A stretch of DNA of 64,000 nucleotides from Sphingorhabdus sp. (GTDB lineage Bacteria > Pseudomonadota > Alphaproteobacteria > Sphingomonadales > Sphingomonadaceae), in NCBI RefSeq assembly GCF_023910635.1, contig NZ_JAAVVZ010000005.1, positions 124,001 to 188,000 of the forward strand, in the 5' to 3' direction. The position numbers were made by a program, and so were the translations under genes. Position 1 is the first letter of the stretch, and each line of letters begins with the position of its first letter. The notes below the pieces were generated by a model, which did no database searches, was not told the origin of the DNA, and saw nothing but the letters and a program-made list of their open reading frames with translations. Below, piece after piece: positions 1 to 8,928 of the stretch.

Positions 1-315
1 GGTGCCGGCTATATGCTGTATCTCTACCGCCGCATTGCATTTGGGCCGCAGGTCAATGCTGATGCCGCTGCGATGTCGGACGTCAATGGCCGTGAAATGT
101 GGCTCCTCGCGCCCATCGGGGTCGTTGTCTTGTGGATGGGCGTATATCCGGAAACATTCCTGGCACCCATCCGCCGCGACGTGGCGACGATTGTCGCCCG
201 CATTGAACGCGCTGCACCCGTTGGGGACAGCAAGCTGAAATTAGTCGACCCGACAACCGCGCGGTATCGCGTGGTGCATGGTCCGGAAAAAAACGTGGCT
301 GAGGGGAGCCATTGA
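1..315 (+). CDS. nuoM: NADH-quinone oxidoreductase subunit M, C-terminal part (5' cut by window edge)
   Basis: Only the last 104 residues are present; the reading frame is open at base 1 and begins GAGYMLYLYRRIAFG, a segment typical of the end of the antiporter-like core of NuoM. One more hydrophobic helix follows (around LLAPIGVVVLWMGVYPETF), then a polar cytoplasmic-type tail. NuoM is a proton-pumping membrane subunit of respiratory complex I. The stop codon lies two bases before the ATG of nuoN, as in the usual nuoM-nuoN end of the operon. Identity rests on this segment plus the neighbour; the rest of the gene is outside the window. Confidence 0.93.
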   Translation, partial: GAGYMLYLYRRIAFGPQVNADAAAMSDVNGREMWLLAPIGVVVLWMGVYPETFLAPIRRDVATIVARIERAAPVGDSKLKLVDPTTARYRVVHGPEKNVAEGSH

Positions 316-317
316 TA

Positions 318-1760
318 ATGGAACTTAACGCCTCTCTTTCTCTGGTCCGCCCAGAAGTCATCTTGAGCTTCTCTGCGCTTGGCCTGCTGCTTGTGGCGGC
401 GTGGCGTGAACAGGCCGGTCGCTTGATCAGCATATTGTCGGTTACTGCGCTTGGTGCCGCTGCCGCATTTGTTATCAACTTTATGATGAATGGCACAAAT
501 TCATCCGCTTTTGATGGCCTTTTGGTCAATGATGCATTTGGCAATTTCTCCAAGATATTGATCTTCATTGCGGCCGCAATCTCATTGATGATTGCGCCCC
601 GCTTCTTGGAGAATGCGGGTGCGATGCGGGCAGAATATCCGGTGCTGATCCTATTGTCTTGTGTTGGCATGGGCGTGATGGTTTCGGCAACCGATCTGAT
701 TTCTCTCTATATTGGTTTAGAGCTGCAGAGCTTGTCCGCTTATGTCCTTGCAAGCTTTGTGCGCTCGGACGGGCGTTCGGCAGAAGCCGGGCTTAAATAT
801 TTCGTCCTTGGTGCATTGGCCAGCGGCATGCTCTTGTTCGGCGCGTCTTTGGTGTACGGCTTTGCAGGCTCTACAAGCTTTGCTGCCATCGGCACGGCCA
901 TGGATACCGAGGTCGGCCTTGGCCTGATCTTCGGCATTGTGTTCATCCTCTCGGGCCTGGCCTTCAAAATTAGCGCCGCGCCTTTCCACATGTGGACGCC
1001 GGACGTGTATGAAGGTGCGCCAACCCCTGTAACCGCATTCTTCGCCAGCGCGCCAAAGGTTGCGGCAATTGCGTTGACCATCCGCATCGTGCTTGAGGCA
1101 TTTGGCTCGCAAATATTGGTGTGGCAGCAAATCATTATAGCCGTAGCGTTGATGTCGATCATCATCGGCGCAGTCGGCGCCATTGGGCAGCAAAACCTGA
1201 AACGCCTGATGGCTTATAGCTCGATCAACAATGTCGGCTTCATCCTGATTGGCCTTGCCACCGGAACGGAGCAGGGCATTTCTGCCATGCTGGTCTATTT
1301 GGTGATCTATGTTGCCATGACCTTAGGCAGCTTTGTCTGTCTGATGCAGTTGAAGGATAAGGACGGCGGCTATCGTGAAGAGTTTGCCGACATATCCGGT
1401 CTATCCAAGACGCGTCCTGCCTTGGCCGCCGCGTTGGCGATATTCATGTTCAGCCTTGCCGGTATTCCGCCATTATTCGGTTTCTGGGGTAAGCTCGTGG
1501 TGTTTAACGCCGCGGTGGCCGCTGGCCTGTTGCCACTGGCCGTCATTGGCATCACCGCGTCGGTGATTGGTGCATTTTATTATCTGAAGGTCGTCAAGGT
1601 CATGTATTTTGATGATGCTGCGGATGTGATTGTTGAAAGCGATGATAAGGTTCTCATCTGGACCGGCGGCGTGCTAGCCGCTGCGAACTCACCTTTGGGC
1701 TATTTTGCTATACCTGCGCTTGGCATCTGGACGGCTTATGCCGCGAGGGCGCTGTTCTGA
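318..1760 (+). CDS. nuoN: NADH-quinone oxidoreductase subunit N
   Basis: This 480-residue, almost wholly hydrophobic protein is the NuoN antiporter-like proton-translocating subunit of complex I in the inner membrane. It carries the family motif FKISAAPFHMWTPDVYEGAP, the conserved segments YSSINNVGFILIGLATG and SLAGIPPLFGFWGKL, and has the usual family length with about 14 predicted helices. I chose the ATG at 318, where a purine-rich GAGGGGAG at 301-308 sits nine bases upstream; a TTG at 312 would add only two residues. It is the last nuo gene: the next gene begins at its stop codon and is biotin ligase, as commonly seen in alphaproteobacteria. Confidence 0.97.
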   Translation: MELNASLSLVRPEVILSFSALGLLLVAAWREQAGRLISILSVTALGAAAAFVINFMMNGTNSSAFDGLLVNDAFGNFSKILIFIAAAISLMIAPRFLENAGAMRAEYPVLILLSCVGMGVMVSATDLISLYIGLELQSLSAYVLASFVRSDGRSAEAGLKYFVLGALASGMLLFGASLVYGFAGSTSFAAIGTAMDTEVGLGLIFGIVFILSGLAFKISAAPFHMWTPDVYEGAPTPVTAFFASAPKVAAIALTIRIVLEAFGSQILVWQQIIIAVALMSIIIGAVGAIGQQNLKRLMAYSSINNVGFILIGLATGTEQGISAMLVYLVIYVAMTLGSFVCLMQLKDKDGGYREEFADISGLSKTRPALAAALAIFMFSLAGIPPLFGFWGKLVVFNAAVAAGLLPLAVIGITASVIGAFYYLKVVKVMYFDDAADVIVESDDKVLIWTGGVLAAANSPLGYFAIPALGIWTAYAARALF

Positions 1761-2473
1761 CGCCCATCTTTGAAGAAGTTGCGCTAACTGGGTCAACGAA
1801 CGCGGATCTCTTATTGCGGGCGGTACAAGGCGCGCCCGAGGGGTTATGGCTTCGCGCCGATGCGCAAGATGGTGGGCGTGGGCGACTTGGCCGTGCTTGG
1901 GAAAGCCCGAAGGGCAACCTCTTTGCCAGTTCCATTGTGCGCTTGCGCGATACAGACCCTTCGCCCGCAGGTCTGGCTTTCGTAACCGCCGTTGCCGTAT
2001 ATGACGCGACCCGGCACATTGCGCCGCAAGTTCAACTTATCCTTAAATGGCCCAATGACATTCTGGCGCATGACGGTTCAAAGCTATGCGGCATATTGTT
2101 GGAACGCGCGTCTGACGCGGTGGTTGTGGGCATTGGCCTAAACCTTGTCTGGCACCCGCAAAATCTGGATCGGAAGGTGTCTGACCTGCTGACACTTGGC
2201 GCAACGCCGCCCGATGCCCAAACGGCACTGGAGATCGTGGCCGAGGCGTTCGCCCGCTATCTCAATGTCTGGCGGCAATCGGGGTTGGGGACCATCGTCC
2301 GGCATTGGGAAGCGCATGCCCACCCACGCGGCACGGCCTTGACGGCAAAACTGCCTGATGGAGAGGAAGTAGACGGTCTGTATACCGGGCTCGATGATGA
2401 TGGTGCTTTGCGGCTTCGCTTGGCGGATGGTTCAATTCGTGCCATTCACGCCGCCGATGTTTTTCTAATTTAG
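1757..2473 (+). CDS. birA: Biotin--[acetyl-CoA-carboxylase] ligase, probable CTG start
   Basis: This is a class I biotin protein ligase without an N-terminal DNA-binding domain, which activates biotin as biotinyl-AMP and attaches it to the carboxylase carrier lysine. Visible motifs are GSTN (residues 12-15), the biotinyl-AMP loop GGRGRLGR (about 38-45), KWPND (about 97-101) and the lysine of GSKLCGIL. The start is unusual. The first ATG, GTG or TTG in frame is TTG at 1814, which would delete the essential GSTN segment. No such codon lies between it and an in-frame stop at 1646-1648. CTG at 1757, overlapping the nuoN TGA and preceded by AGGG at 1746-1749, restores a full-length 238-residue enzyme. 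Function is secure; the start codon is inferred. Confidence 0.88.
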   Translation: MTPIFEEVALTGSTNADLLLRAVQGAPEGLWLRADAQDGGRGRLGRAWESPKGNLFASSIVRLRDTDPSPAGLAFVTAVAVYDATRHIAPQVQLILKWPNDILAHDGSKLCGILLERASDAVVVGIGLNLVWHPQNLDRKVSDLLTLGATPPDAQTALEIVAEAFARYLNVWRQSGLGTIVRHWEAHAHPRGTALTAKLPDGEEVDGLYTGLDDDGALRLRLADGSIRAIHAADVFLI

Positions 2474-2485
2474 CAGGAGTGGGCT

Positions 2486-3271
2486 ATGCTGCTCGCGATT
2501 GATACGGGTAACACCAATGTGAAATTTGCATTGGTCAATGACGCTGGCGAAATATTGCAGCGATGGCGGATTGCGACCGATGCGCGGCGCACGTCGGATG
2601 AATATGCCGTATGGTTGGATCAACTCATTCAGATGGCCGGCTTTCGCCGCAATGATGTTACATCAGTCATTATTGCCACGGTCGTTCCGCGCGCTTTGCA
2701 CAATTTGCAGTTGCTCGCGACACGCTATTTTGGGTGTGAGGCCTTAGTTGCCGGACGCGGAAGCGTCGGTTGGGGCATCCCATTGCGTGTGGCAGAACCG
2801 CATGCCGTTGGCGCCGATCGCGCAGTAAACGCCATTGCCGCGCAGTCCTTGGCCGACGGGCACAAGGTCGTCATCAGCTTTGGCACAGCAACCACCTTTG
2901 ATTATATAGGGCCAGATGGTTCCTATCGTGGGGGCAGCATTGCGCCGGGCGTTAATCTGTCACTCGATGCCCTCTATGCCGCCGCAGCCATGTTGCCGCG
3001 AATTGCAATCGAACCACCGCCAAATGAAAGCGTTATTGGTACAACGACTGTTGGACAAATGCAGATTGGCATCTATTGGGGCTATGTGGCGATGATCGAA
3101 GGGATCCTCGCACGGATGAAAGCTGAAATTGGCGAACCAGTATCGGTCATTGCGACTGGTGGTTTGGCCATCTTGTTTCAGCAACATGGCCATTTATTTG
3201 ACCGGGTAGAGCCCGATTTGACGCTGCGGGGGCTGGCGCTTTTATATAGGAATAGAGACATTAACTCATGA
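2486..3271 (+). CDS. coaX: Type III pantothenate kinase
   Basis: This enzyme phosphorylates pantothenate in the first step of coenzyme A synthesis. The 261-residue sequence has the ASKHA-fold signatures of the CoaX family: the phosphate loop DTGNTN at residues 6-11, GADRAVNA around 109-116, and SFGTATTFD around 131-139. Length is normal. AGGAG at 2474-2478 precedes the ATG. The gene follows birA closely and its stop overlaps the start of the RNase J gene by four bases (ATGA), so birA, coaX, rnj and the following small gene look co-transcribed and translationally coupled. Type III kinases are not subject to the CoA feedback that controls the type I enzyme, which is family knowledge and not visible here. 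Confidence 0.96.
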   Translation: MLLAIDTGNTNVKFALVNDAGEILQRWRIATDARRTSDEYAVWLDQLIQMAGFRRNDVTSVIIATVVPRALHNLQLLATRYFGCEALVAGRGSVGWGIPLRVAEPHAVGADRAVNAIAAQSLADGHKVVISFGTATTFDYIGPDGSYRGGSIAPGVNLSLDALYAAAAMLPRIAIEPPPNESVIGTTTVGQMQIGIYWGYVAMIEGILARMKAEIGEPVSVIATGGLAILFQQHGHLFDRVEPDLTLRGLALLYRNRDINS

Positions 3272-4911
3272 CGACCCCAAAAAATGAACTGCTTTTCCTT
3301 GCCCTTGGTGGGTCCAACGAAATCGGAATGAACGTCAATTTATACGGTTGTCAGGGCAAATGGGTGATGGTCGACTTGGGCCTGACATTCGCGAATTCGG
3401 AATATCCCGGAATTGACCTTGTCCTGCCTGATCTGGAATTCATCGAAAAGCGCAAGGACGACCTTCTGGGTATCGTTCTAACCCATGGCCATGAAGATCA
3501 TATCGGTGCCGTTGCCTATTTTGCCGCCGACTTGGGCGTTCCACTCTATGCCACACCGTTCACGGCAACTCTCATCCGGGGCAAGCTTGAAGAAGAAGGC
3601 ATCGCCGACATCGTGGAACTCAACGTGATCCCGATGGAAGGTGCGTTTTCCTTGGGGCCGTTCGACTTTAAATTCGTCACCTTGGCCCACTCGATCCTTG
3701 AAATGAGCGCTTGCTTGATAAGCACGCCTTATGGGAAGATTTTCCACACCGGCGACTGGAAACTGGATCCGCACCCCGTATTGGGCACGCCGTCGACGCA
3801 AGAAGCGCTGACCGCCATTGGCGACAGCAAAGTGTTGGCGATGGTGTGTGATTCTACCAACGTGTTCAATCCGGAAACTAGCGGCAGTGAAGGCAGCGTA
3901 AAGGAAGACCTGCTGAAGTCTGTTAAGGCCGCCAAGGGCAGGGTCGTTGTCACAACCTTTGCGTCCAATGCTGCCCGGTTGCAGACCTTAAGCGAGGTCG
4001 CGCGCGAAAGCGGCCGCACCTTATGTTTCGCAGGACGCTCGCTCCACCGGATTATCGAAGCCGCGCAGGCGAATGGCTATTTGAAAGATATGCCTAAGAC
4101 GGTGGATATGGAGAGCGTCGATAGCCTCCCACGTCACGACGTTATCGTGGTCGCCACAGGGGGGCAGGGCGAGGCACGTGCGGCTTTGGCGCGCATATCC
4201 GAGGGCAATCACCCGGTGAAGCTGGAAGCAGGCGACACGGTTATTTTCTCGTCGAAGCAGATACCGGGTAATGAAATCGCTATTGGCGTGATCATGAACA
4301 AGCTTGCCGAACGTAACATCCTGACCGTTACCGAAAAGCAGGCGCATGTGCATGTGTCCGGCCATCCGGGGCAACCGGAACTTGCCGCGCTCTATGATTG
4401 GGTTCGGCCAGAAATCCTTATTCCCGTCCATGGCGAGCGCCGGCATATGGCGGAACAGGCGCGGTTTGCGCGGGCACACGGTGTGCCAAAGGCAGTGGTG
4501 CAATCCAATGGCGACGTGGTGCGCCTCGCGCCCGGTGAGCCTAAAATCATCGGCAAGGAACGGACTGGCCGCTTGATCCTCGATGGGGACACCATCATCG
4601 CCGCCGACGGCGCGACATTGAACGAACGCCGCCGCCTGTCATGGTATGGCCTGATTTCGGTCGCCTTCGCGCTAGACGCTAAAGACCGGATGCTCGGCAA
4701 CCCTGAAATCCGATTGCACGGTGTGCCGATTGAGGAAGATCTGGACGATTTTCTGGAAGAAGCCACTGCCGCTGCTGTTAAGGCGGTGAAGGACCATCGC
4801 GGTGATTATGACAAGTTGCGCGAAACTGTGCGTTTGGCGGTGCGCCGTGTGGCGGTAAGCTGGACGGGTAAAAAGCCGATCGTGGATGTTTTGATAGTGG
4901 AGACCGCATGA
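3268..4911 (+). CDS. rnj: Ribonuclease J (metallo-beta-lactamase/beta-CASP family)
   Basis: This 547-residue protein is a beta-CASP RNase with 5'-3' exonuclease and endonuclease activity in mRNA decay and rRNA maturation. The zinc-binding motif [11 protein letters not shown] occupies residues 72-82, and the later metallo-beta-lactamase and beta-CASP motifs [22 protein letters not shown] and PVHGERRH are all present in order. The long C-terminal region fits RNase J and not the shorter hydrolases of the superfamily. The ATG overlaps the coaX stop by four bases and the gene's own stop overlaps the next start in the same way. Alphaproteobacteria usually have one RNase J that works beside RNase E; that is family knowledge. 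Confidence 0.95.
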   Translation: MTTPKNELLFLALGGSNEIGMNVNLYGCQGKWVMVDLGLTFANSEYPGIDLVLPDLEFIEKRKDDLLGIVLTHGHEDHIGAVAYFAADLGVPLYATPFTATLIRGKLEEEGIADIVELNVIPMEGAFSLGPFDFKFVTLAHSILEMSACLISTPYGKIFHTGDWKLDPHPVLGTPSTQEALTAIGDSKVLAMVCDSTNVFNPETSGSEGSVKEDLLKSVKAAKGRVVVTTFASNAARLQTLSEVARESGRTLCFAGRSLHRIIEAAQANGYLKDMPKTVDMESVDSLPRHDVIVVATGGQGEARAALARISEGNHPVKLEAGDTVIFSSKQIPGNEIAIGVIMNKLAERNILTVTEKQAHVHVSGHPGQPELAALYDWVRPEILIPVHGERRHMAEQARFARAHGVPKAVVQSNGDVVRLAPGEPKIIGKERTGRLILDGDTIIAADGATLNERRRLSWYGLISVAFALDAKDRMLGNPEIRLHGVPIEEDLDDFLEEATAAAVKAVKDHRGDYDKLRETVRLAVRRVAVSWTGKKPIVDVLIVETA

Positions 4912-5180
4912 CCTGGACCTCGATTATTGCCATTTATTTGCTGTTTTGGGTGATGACGGCGTTCGTCATCTTGCCCATCGGTGTGCGCACGCATGACGAA
5001 CTGGGCCTTCCAAAGACTCCAGGCCAAGCGGATAGTGCGCCGGGTAATTTCCAACCCCAGAAGATTTTGCTGAGAACGACAATGCTTTCGGCTGCTTTGT
5101 TTGCGTTATATTACGCCAATTATAGCTATGGCTGGATAAACCGCGACAGTTTCGACGGGTTGTTTAACCCGCCTGTTTAG
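4908..5180 (+). CDS. DUF1467 family small inner-membrane protein
   Basis: This 90-residue protein begins with a transmembrane helix (about residues 5-25), has the conserved segment FVILPIGVRTHDEL just after it, a proline-rich linker, and a second helix (about 57-73). That matches the DUF1467 family, which is found almost only in alphaproteobacteria and usually sits directly behind RNase J. Its function is unknown. The ATG overlaps the RNase J stop by four bases, so it is probably translated with it. A role tied to RNase J at the membrane is only a guess from the stable neighbourhood. The gene ends three bases before the end of the convergent coiled-coil gene. Confidence 0.85.
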   Translation: MTWTSIIAIYLLFWVMTAFVILPIGVRTHDELGLPKTPGQADSAPGNFQPQKILLRTTMLSAALFALYYANYSYGWINRDSFDGLFNPPV

Positions 5181-5183
5181 AAC

Positions 5184-7475
5184 TTATTGGCGCAGCCGCT
5201 CAATGGCTTGCGCCAGCGCCACGTAAAGCTTGCCTATGTCCGACGACAGCAAGGTAACGCCAATCGCGTTGCCATCGCGCGTGCTGAGCAACAGGCGCAT
5301 GATGCTTTCAAAATCATGAACGTAACGGTTCACATGTTCGCGGAACTCGCTGTCATCGCCATAATGTTTGGCAATAATCTTTGCCTCACGTGAATCCAGC
5401 AAGCGCACGGCGCGACGGGTAAACACGCCCCGGTCGCCCTTTAAATAGGCTGCCCATGCGGTATCTGTAACGTCGTTGGACAATATTTTGGTGACGTCGA
5501 TGGCGGTGGAATTCAAAGATTCGGTCAAACGCACCATGCGACGGGCAAAGCTGTCATCTTGGACCGATTCAAAGCTGTTTATCGTATCTGCTATTCGGCC
5601 TTCAAGGCTCACCGTCATGTCGTTGAGTTCGCCAAGTTGTTTGGCCACCAAAGAAGAGGCGGTTTGCGACAATTCGATGTTGCGCGATATGGCTTCCTGC
5701 ACAGCTTCATTCATCGACGCGACCTGCGCATCAATTGCATTGGCCAATGCCGCGCGGTTTTGTTCGGTCAACTGATCGGCGATATGCGCCAGTTCCTCGT
5801 CGAGAATCTTGCGGCTGCTTTCTGCGGCAGCGCGCGTTGTTTCACGCACGCGAAGCAACGATGTGACCAAATTGTCATTTGCTTGATCCGACATGTCTTG
5901 CAGCAGAGCCTGCGTTTGCTTGAGCGCAGCGCCGAGGGCATCTACTTGTTCATGGCGTGCGGCAAAATGTGCATCGCTTTGCGCCATCAACGCGCCAACA
6001 GCGTCATGTTGCGCGGAGATTAATTGCTCAATATCGTTGAGCTTTCCAAGCGTTCCGTCGCTTATATTGTCGAGCGCTTCCGCAGCAGCAAGAGCCGAGT
6101 TCACTTGTTCTATGCCCTGTGTCATGCGCGCATTCACACTGTCCATCGCGGCGGGAATCTTATGGCTTATTTCCAGATTTGCCGCGCTGAGTGATTCAAT
6201 CAACTTGTCCGATTGGTCCAATAAGCTTCCCGTGGTTGATTGGTTGTCGGACAGGGCGCTTCCCAGTGAAAGGCTGCGTTCAGCCAGCGCCGATACGGCA
6301 AAGGCAAGTTTCGACGTCTGGTCCGTGGCCGTGCGATCAATCTCTGAAATCTGCGCCGCACTGGTTTGAATATGTTCGCTAATATTGGCGATTATGGCCT
6401 GAATGCGAGCTTCTTCCTGGCTGGATTGCCCTTCAATGTCACCCAAAGCGCGACGTAGGTCGGCGAGGTTGGCCAGGATTTGGGCTTTGCTGCGGGTAAT
6501 GAGAGTGTCGGCATCGCTTGATGCCTGCGCGATGCCATTGGAAATCGCTTGTGCGGCGCTGTCCATAAGCGTGGCCATTTCGGCGCTTCGGTCGAGCGCT
6601 TCCGCGCTTTTGTCGTCGAGCAGCTTCACATTGTCGCTCAACGATTGCTCTAGCCGGTTGGACAAGTCATCCGCGCGCGTTTCGACATTCTCCATGTAGT
6701 CGCTTACCGATTTACCCGCATCGCTTACGCGCTCAAGGGCGGCAATCATTGCCTTAATCTGCACCTGCGCATCATTACCTGCGCTTCCGATCTGGTTGCT
6801 GACATCTTTGGCTGCGCTTGTCACAACAGGCAAATGTTTGCGGAGTTGCTCCAAATTTGTATTGGCGGCGTTGCTCACCGATTCCAGCGTCTTTGCCTTT
6901 TCATCGCTATCCGCAAGAGCAGCCGATAACATTCGCGCAGAGTCCACTAAGTTTTTTGAAGATTGACGACCGACTGTTTCCAGCTCACGCGCATTTTCGG
7001 ACAGAAATTGGCGCGCAAGCGATATTTCTTCGTTCACCGAACGCATCCGTACTGCCAACGCGTCGCTTTCCGTCCGCAGCACGTTCGCTACCTTGCCAAA
7101 GCGTAAGGCTTCCCGGCTGCTGTTACGCATGGACAGCAGCCATAGGACAGATATTAAAAGCGTAGGAATGGCCCATGTCGCGATCAGCGTTACAAACCGA
7201 TCATTGTTTAGACCGAATTGCGCTTCAGACCAATATGTTAGGCCAAAAAACGCCGACCAAGCAACGAACGCGACCAACAGCAGGGTTGGGGCAACATATT
7301 GCCCGACACCCGCATGGTAGGACGTTTCGTCCACCCCATGATCATAATCATACTCCGCCGCTTGATTATTTTCCGCAAGGCCGTCGGTATTGCTGTTTAC
7401 ATCCTGCACAGCAGTTTTGGGTTCGGTTTCAGCGATTTCGCGGTTCAGGCCGACGATTTTGGAGCGAGAAGTCAT
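5184..7475 (-). CDS. Two-TM, long coiled-coil protein of unknown function (TipN-like architecture)
   Basis: I do not recognise a named family with certainty. The 763 residues comprise an acidic, low-complexity N-terminus (1-58), two transmembrane helices at about 61-80 and 94-115, then about 530 residues of near-continuous alpha-helix with coiled-coil character, rich in Ala, Ser, Gln, Asp and Leu and resembling chemoreceptor or apolipoprotein helices. A compact C-terminal domain (about 650-763) follows, with distinctive segments such as FTRRAVRLLDSREAKIIAKHY and FREHVNRYVHDFESIM that look conserved and not merely coiled coil. No chemoreceptor hairpin tip or enzyme motif is visible. The layout of two N-terminal helices plus a long cytoplasmic coiled coil recalls the Caulobacter polarity protein TipN, but this is architecture only. 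It is divergent from the gene at 7670, with 194 bases between them. Confidence 0.75.
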   Translation of the reverse strand: MTSRSKIVGLNREIAETEPKTAVQDVNSNTDGLAENNQAAEYDYDHGVDETSYHAGVGQYVAPTLLLVAFVAWSAFFGLTYWSEAQFGLNNDRFVTLIATWAIPTLLISVLWLLSMRNSSREALRFGKVANVLRTESDALAVRMRSVNEEISLARQFLSENARELETVGRQSSKNLVDSARMLSAALADSDEKAKTLESVSNAANTNLEQLRKHLPVVTSAAKDVSNQIGSAGNDAQVQIKAMIAALERVSDAGKSVSDYMENVETRADDLSNRLEQSLSDNVKLLDDKSAEALDRSAEMATLMDSAAQAISNGIAQASSDADTLITRSKAQILANLADLRRALGDIEGQSSQEEARIQAIIANISEHIQTSAAQISEIDRTATDQTSKLAFAVSALAERSLSLGSALSDNQSTTGSLLDQSDKLIESLSAANLEISHKIPAAMDSVNARMTQGIEQVNSALAAAEALDNISDGTLGKLNDIEQLISAQHDAVGALMAQSDAHFAARHEQVDALGAALKQTQALLQDMSDQANDNLVTSLLRVRETTRAAAESSRKILDEELAHIADQLTEQNRAALANAIDAQVASMNEAVQEAISRNIELSQTASSLVAKQLGELNDMTVSLEGRIADTINSFESVQDDSFARRMVRLTESLNSTAIDVTKILSNDVTDTAWAAYLKGDRGVFTRRAVRLLDSREAKIIAKHYGDDSEFREHVNRYVHDFESIMRLLLSTRDGNAIGVTLLSSDIGKLYVALAQAIERLRQ

Positions 7476-7669
7476 AGGGCCCCATCTAACACAATATTCG
7501 GTGAGAGAAACGCAAACTTATCAAATTGCGCAAAGGTTAATGAAACGACCGAGGATTAGGGTCAGGTTATGGCAAAGTGAGTGTCGCAATTGAGCACTTT
7601 AACGCACCTATGTAGGCAGGCATATCATATTTCCTTTGGCAAAACGGCCTTAACGTTCATATCTGGACA

Positions 7670-8893
7670 ATGCCTTCCGTTCGAAATTCGAATTTCCCGA
7701 CAATCGCTTTGCTCTCCGTCGCGTGCGATGATGGCAGCAGACAGGATGCTGCTAATGGTGCTGGGCGTTCGGACTTGGCGGGCGCATCCTTGATTGAATA
7801 TCAGATAACGACGCTAGCGCGTGCCGGCATCCAACGGTTCCTGATTGAAGTTGAAAATATCGACGGTGTGTTAATCGCGCTGGCCGACCGTTGCGCTTCG
7901 CGAAAACTGACGGTCGATTTTGTCCGTACGGGCGGGGATATCCTGCGTCACATCAACGCCGATGATCGCATATGGGTGCAATCCGGGCAGTTATATGTGC
8001 AATTAGGGCTGGTTGAAACACTTCTTAAATCTACTGAAAATTTCATCGCCACAATTGATGGCCGTGACGAAAATCGCGCGTTTGAACGTATTGATATCAA
8101 CACACGGTGGGCTGGTGTCTCGGTTGTTGGATATGAAGCTATCGCGATGTTGCGTGACCTGCCAGAAGACTGGAGCATTATATCATCCCTGCTGCGGCAG
8201 GCGTTGCTGGCTAAAGTTCCCTTCCGCCCACTGTCTCAACAACATGTTCATAATGGCACGCTGACCGTGCTGACGGGCGCGCAGGACTTTTCGGAACTCA
8301 ATCGCCAGATACTTCGGCGACGTGTTGCAAGCAGGGCAGGCTATATTGAGGCACAATTGTTCGGTCCGATTCTCGCCCGTCTTGTTCCGCTTATCTGGCA
8401 AAGCCCAACTGCCGCAACCGCGACTAAATTCGCGGCCCCTGTAATAGCGTTGGCGGCACTTGCGTTGGGGCTTGGAAATCTGGTGACAGCAGCAACTGTC
8501 GCGGCATTTCTATCCATCGCGGCGAACGCACTGCGTTTGGCGGTGACAGATGATGCGGATGGCAGTGATCACATACAAAGCCTGTCAGTTGTCACTTGGA
8601 CGCTGATCATATTGACGATGTTCGGTAGCGCTTATGTGGCGGAATCCTATGATGACAACGGCTTATTTGCGGCGTTTGCCGTCGCTTCGCTTGCATATCT
8701 TACCCACAAAATGGTGATGCCTGGTTGGGCTAAACAGGTGTTGCATTCACCTGCTGCTTTGGCGTTACTTGCTATCATTGGGGCCGCGACCGTCGGAATA
8801 ACTAATATATTGCAATGGATTATGGTATTACAGCTTAGCGTTCTGATGATCGCAAGCATGATGCGCGACGCCGAAGGCAAAAAATCAAACTAA
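7670..8893 (+). CDS. Membrane protein with degenerate nucleotidyltransferase-like N-terminal domain
   Basis: The first half of this 407-residue protein looks like a sugar-nucleotidyltransferase Rossmann fold: a short beta strand (PTIALLSVA), then LIEYQITTLARAGIQRFLIEV, which matches the LIEYQL-x-ALRAAGI region of such enzymes. The expected glycine-rich AAGxGSRL loop is replaced by ACDDGSRQDAANGAG. The second half (from about residue 235) has roughly six hydrophobic segments. The arrangement recalls fusions of inositol-phosphate cytidylyltransferase with a CDP-alcohol phosphotransferase, but the catalytic DGxxAR...GxxxDxxxD motif is not visible. It may be an inactive relative or an unrelated two-domain protein. 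The ATG at 7670 has only a weak ribosome site. The same-strand genes 8929-11249 follow after 35 bases, but a CtrA-type box lies in that gap. Confidence 0.7.
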   Translation: MPSVRNSNFPTIALLSVACDDGSRQDAANGAGRSDLAGASLIEYQITTLARAGIQRFLIEVENIDGVLIALADRCASRKLTVDFVRTGGDILRHINADDRIWVQSGQLYVQLGLVETLLKSTENFIATIDGRDENRAFERIDINTRWAGVSVVGYEAIAMLRDLPEDWSIISSLLRQALLAKVPFRPLSQQHVHNGTLTVLTGAQDFSELNRQILRRRVASRAGYIEAQLFGPILARLVPLIWQSPTAATATKFAAPVIALAALALGLGNLVTAATVAAFLSIAANALRLAVTDDADGSDHIQSLSVVTWTLIILTMFGSAYVAESYDDNGLFAAFAVASLAYLTHKMVMPGWAKQVLHSPAALALLAIIGAATVGITNILQWIMVLQLSVLMIASMMRDAEGKKSN

Positions 8894-8895
8894 GC

Positions 8896-8911
8896 TTAAA
8901 GCCGCGTTAAC
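8896..8911 (+). promoter_or_regulatory. CtrA-binding motif TTAA-N7-TTAAC
   Basis: TTAA at 8896-8899, seven bases (8900-8906) and TTAAC at 8907-8911 exactly match the consensus bound by the alphaproteobacterial cell-cycle and motility regulator CtrA. The motif ends 17 bases before the ATG at 8929 and lies immediately after the stop of the preceding gene. If it covers a -35 region, transcription would begin near the start codon, giving a very short leader for the DUF2336-like and sensor kinase genes. The match is direct; binding is inferred. Confidence 0.65.
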
Positions 8912-8928
8912 CTAAAATCCCTATAGCC

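Noticed and set aside
7476-7669. Possible CtrA sites in the divergent gap
   Set aside because: Single TTAA half-sites occur, but none has a partner at the required seven-base spacing.
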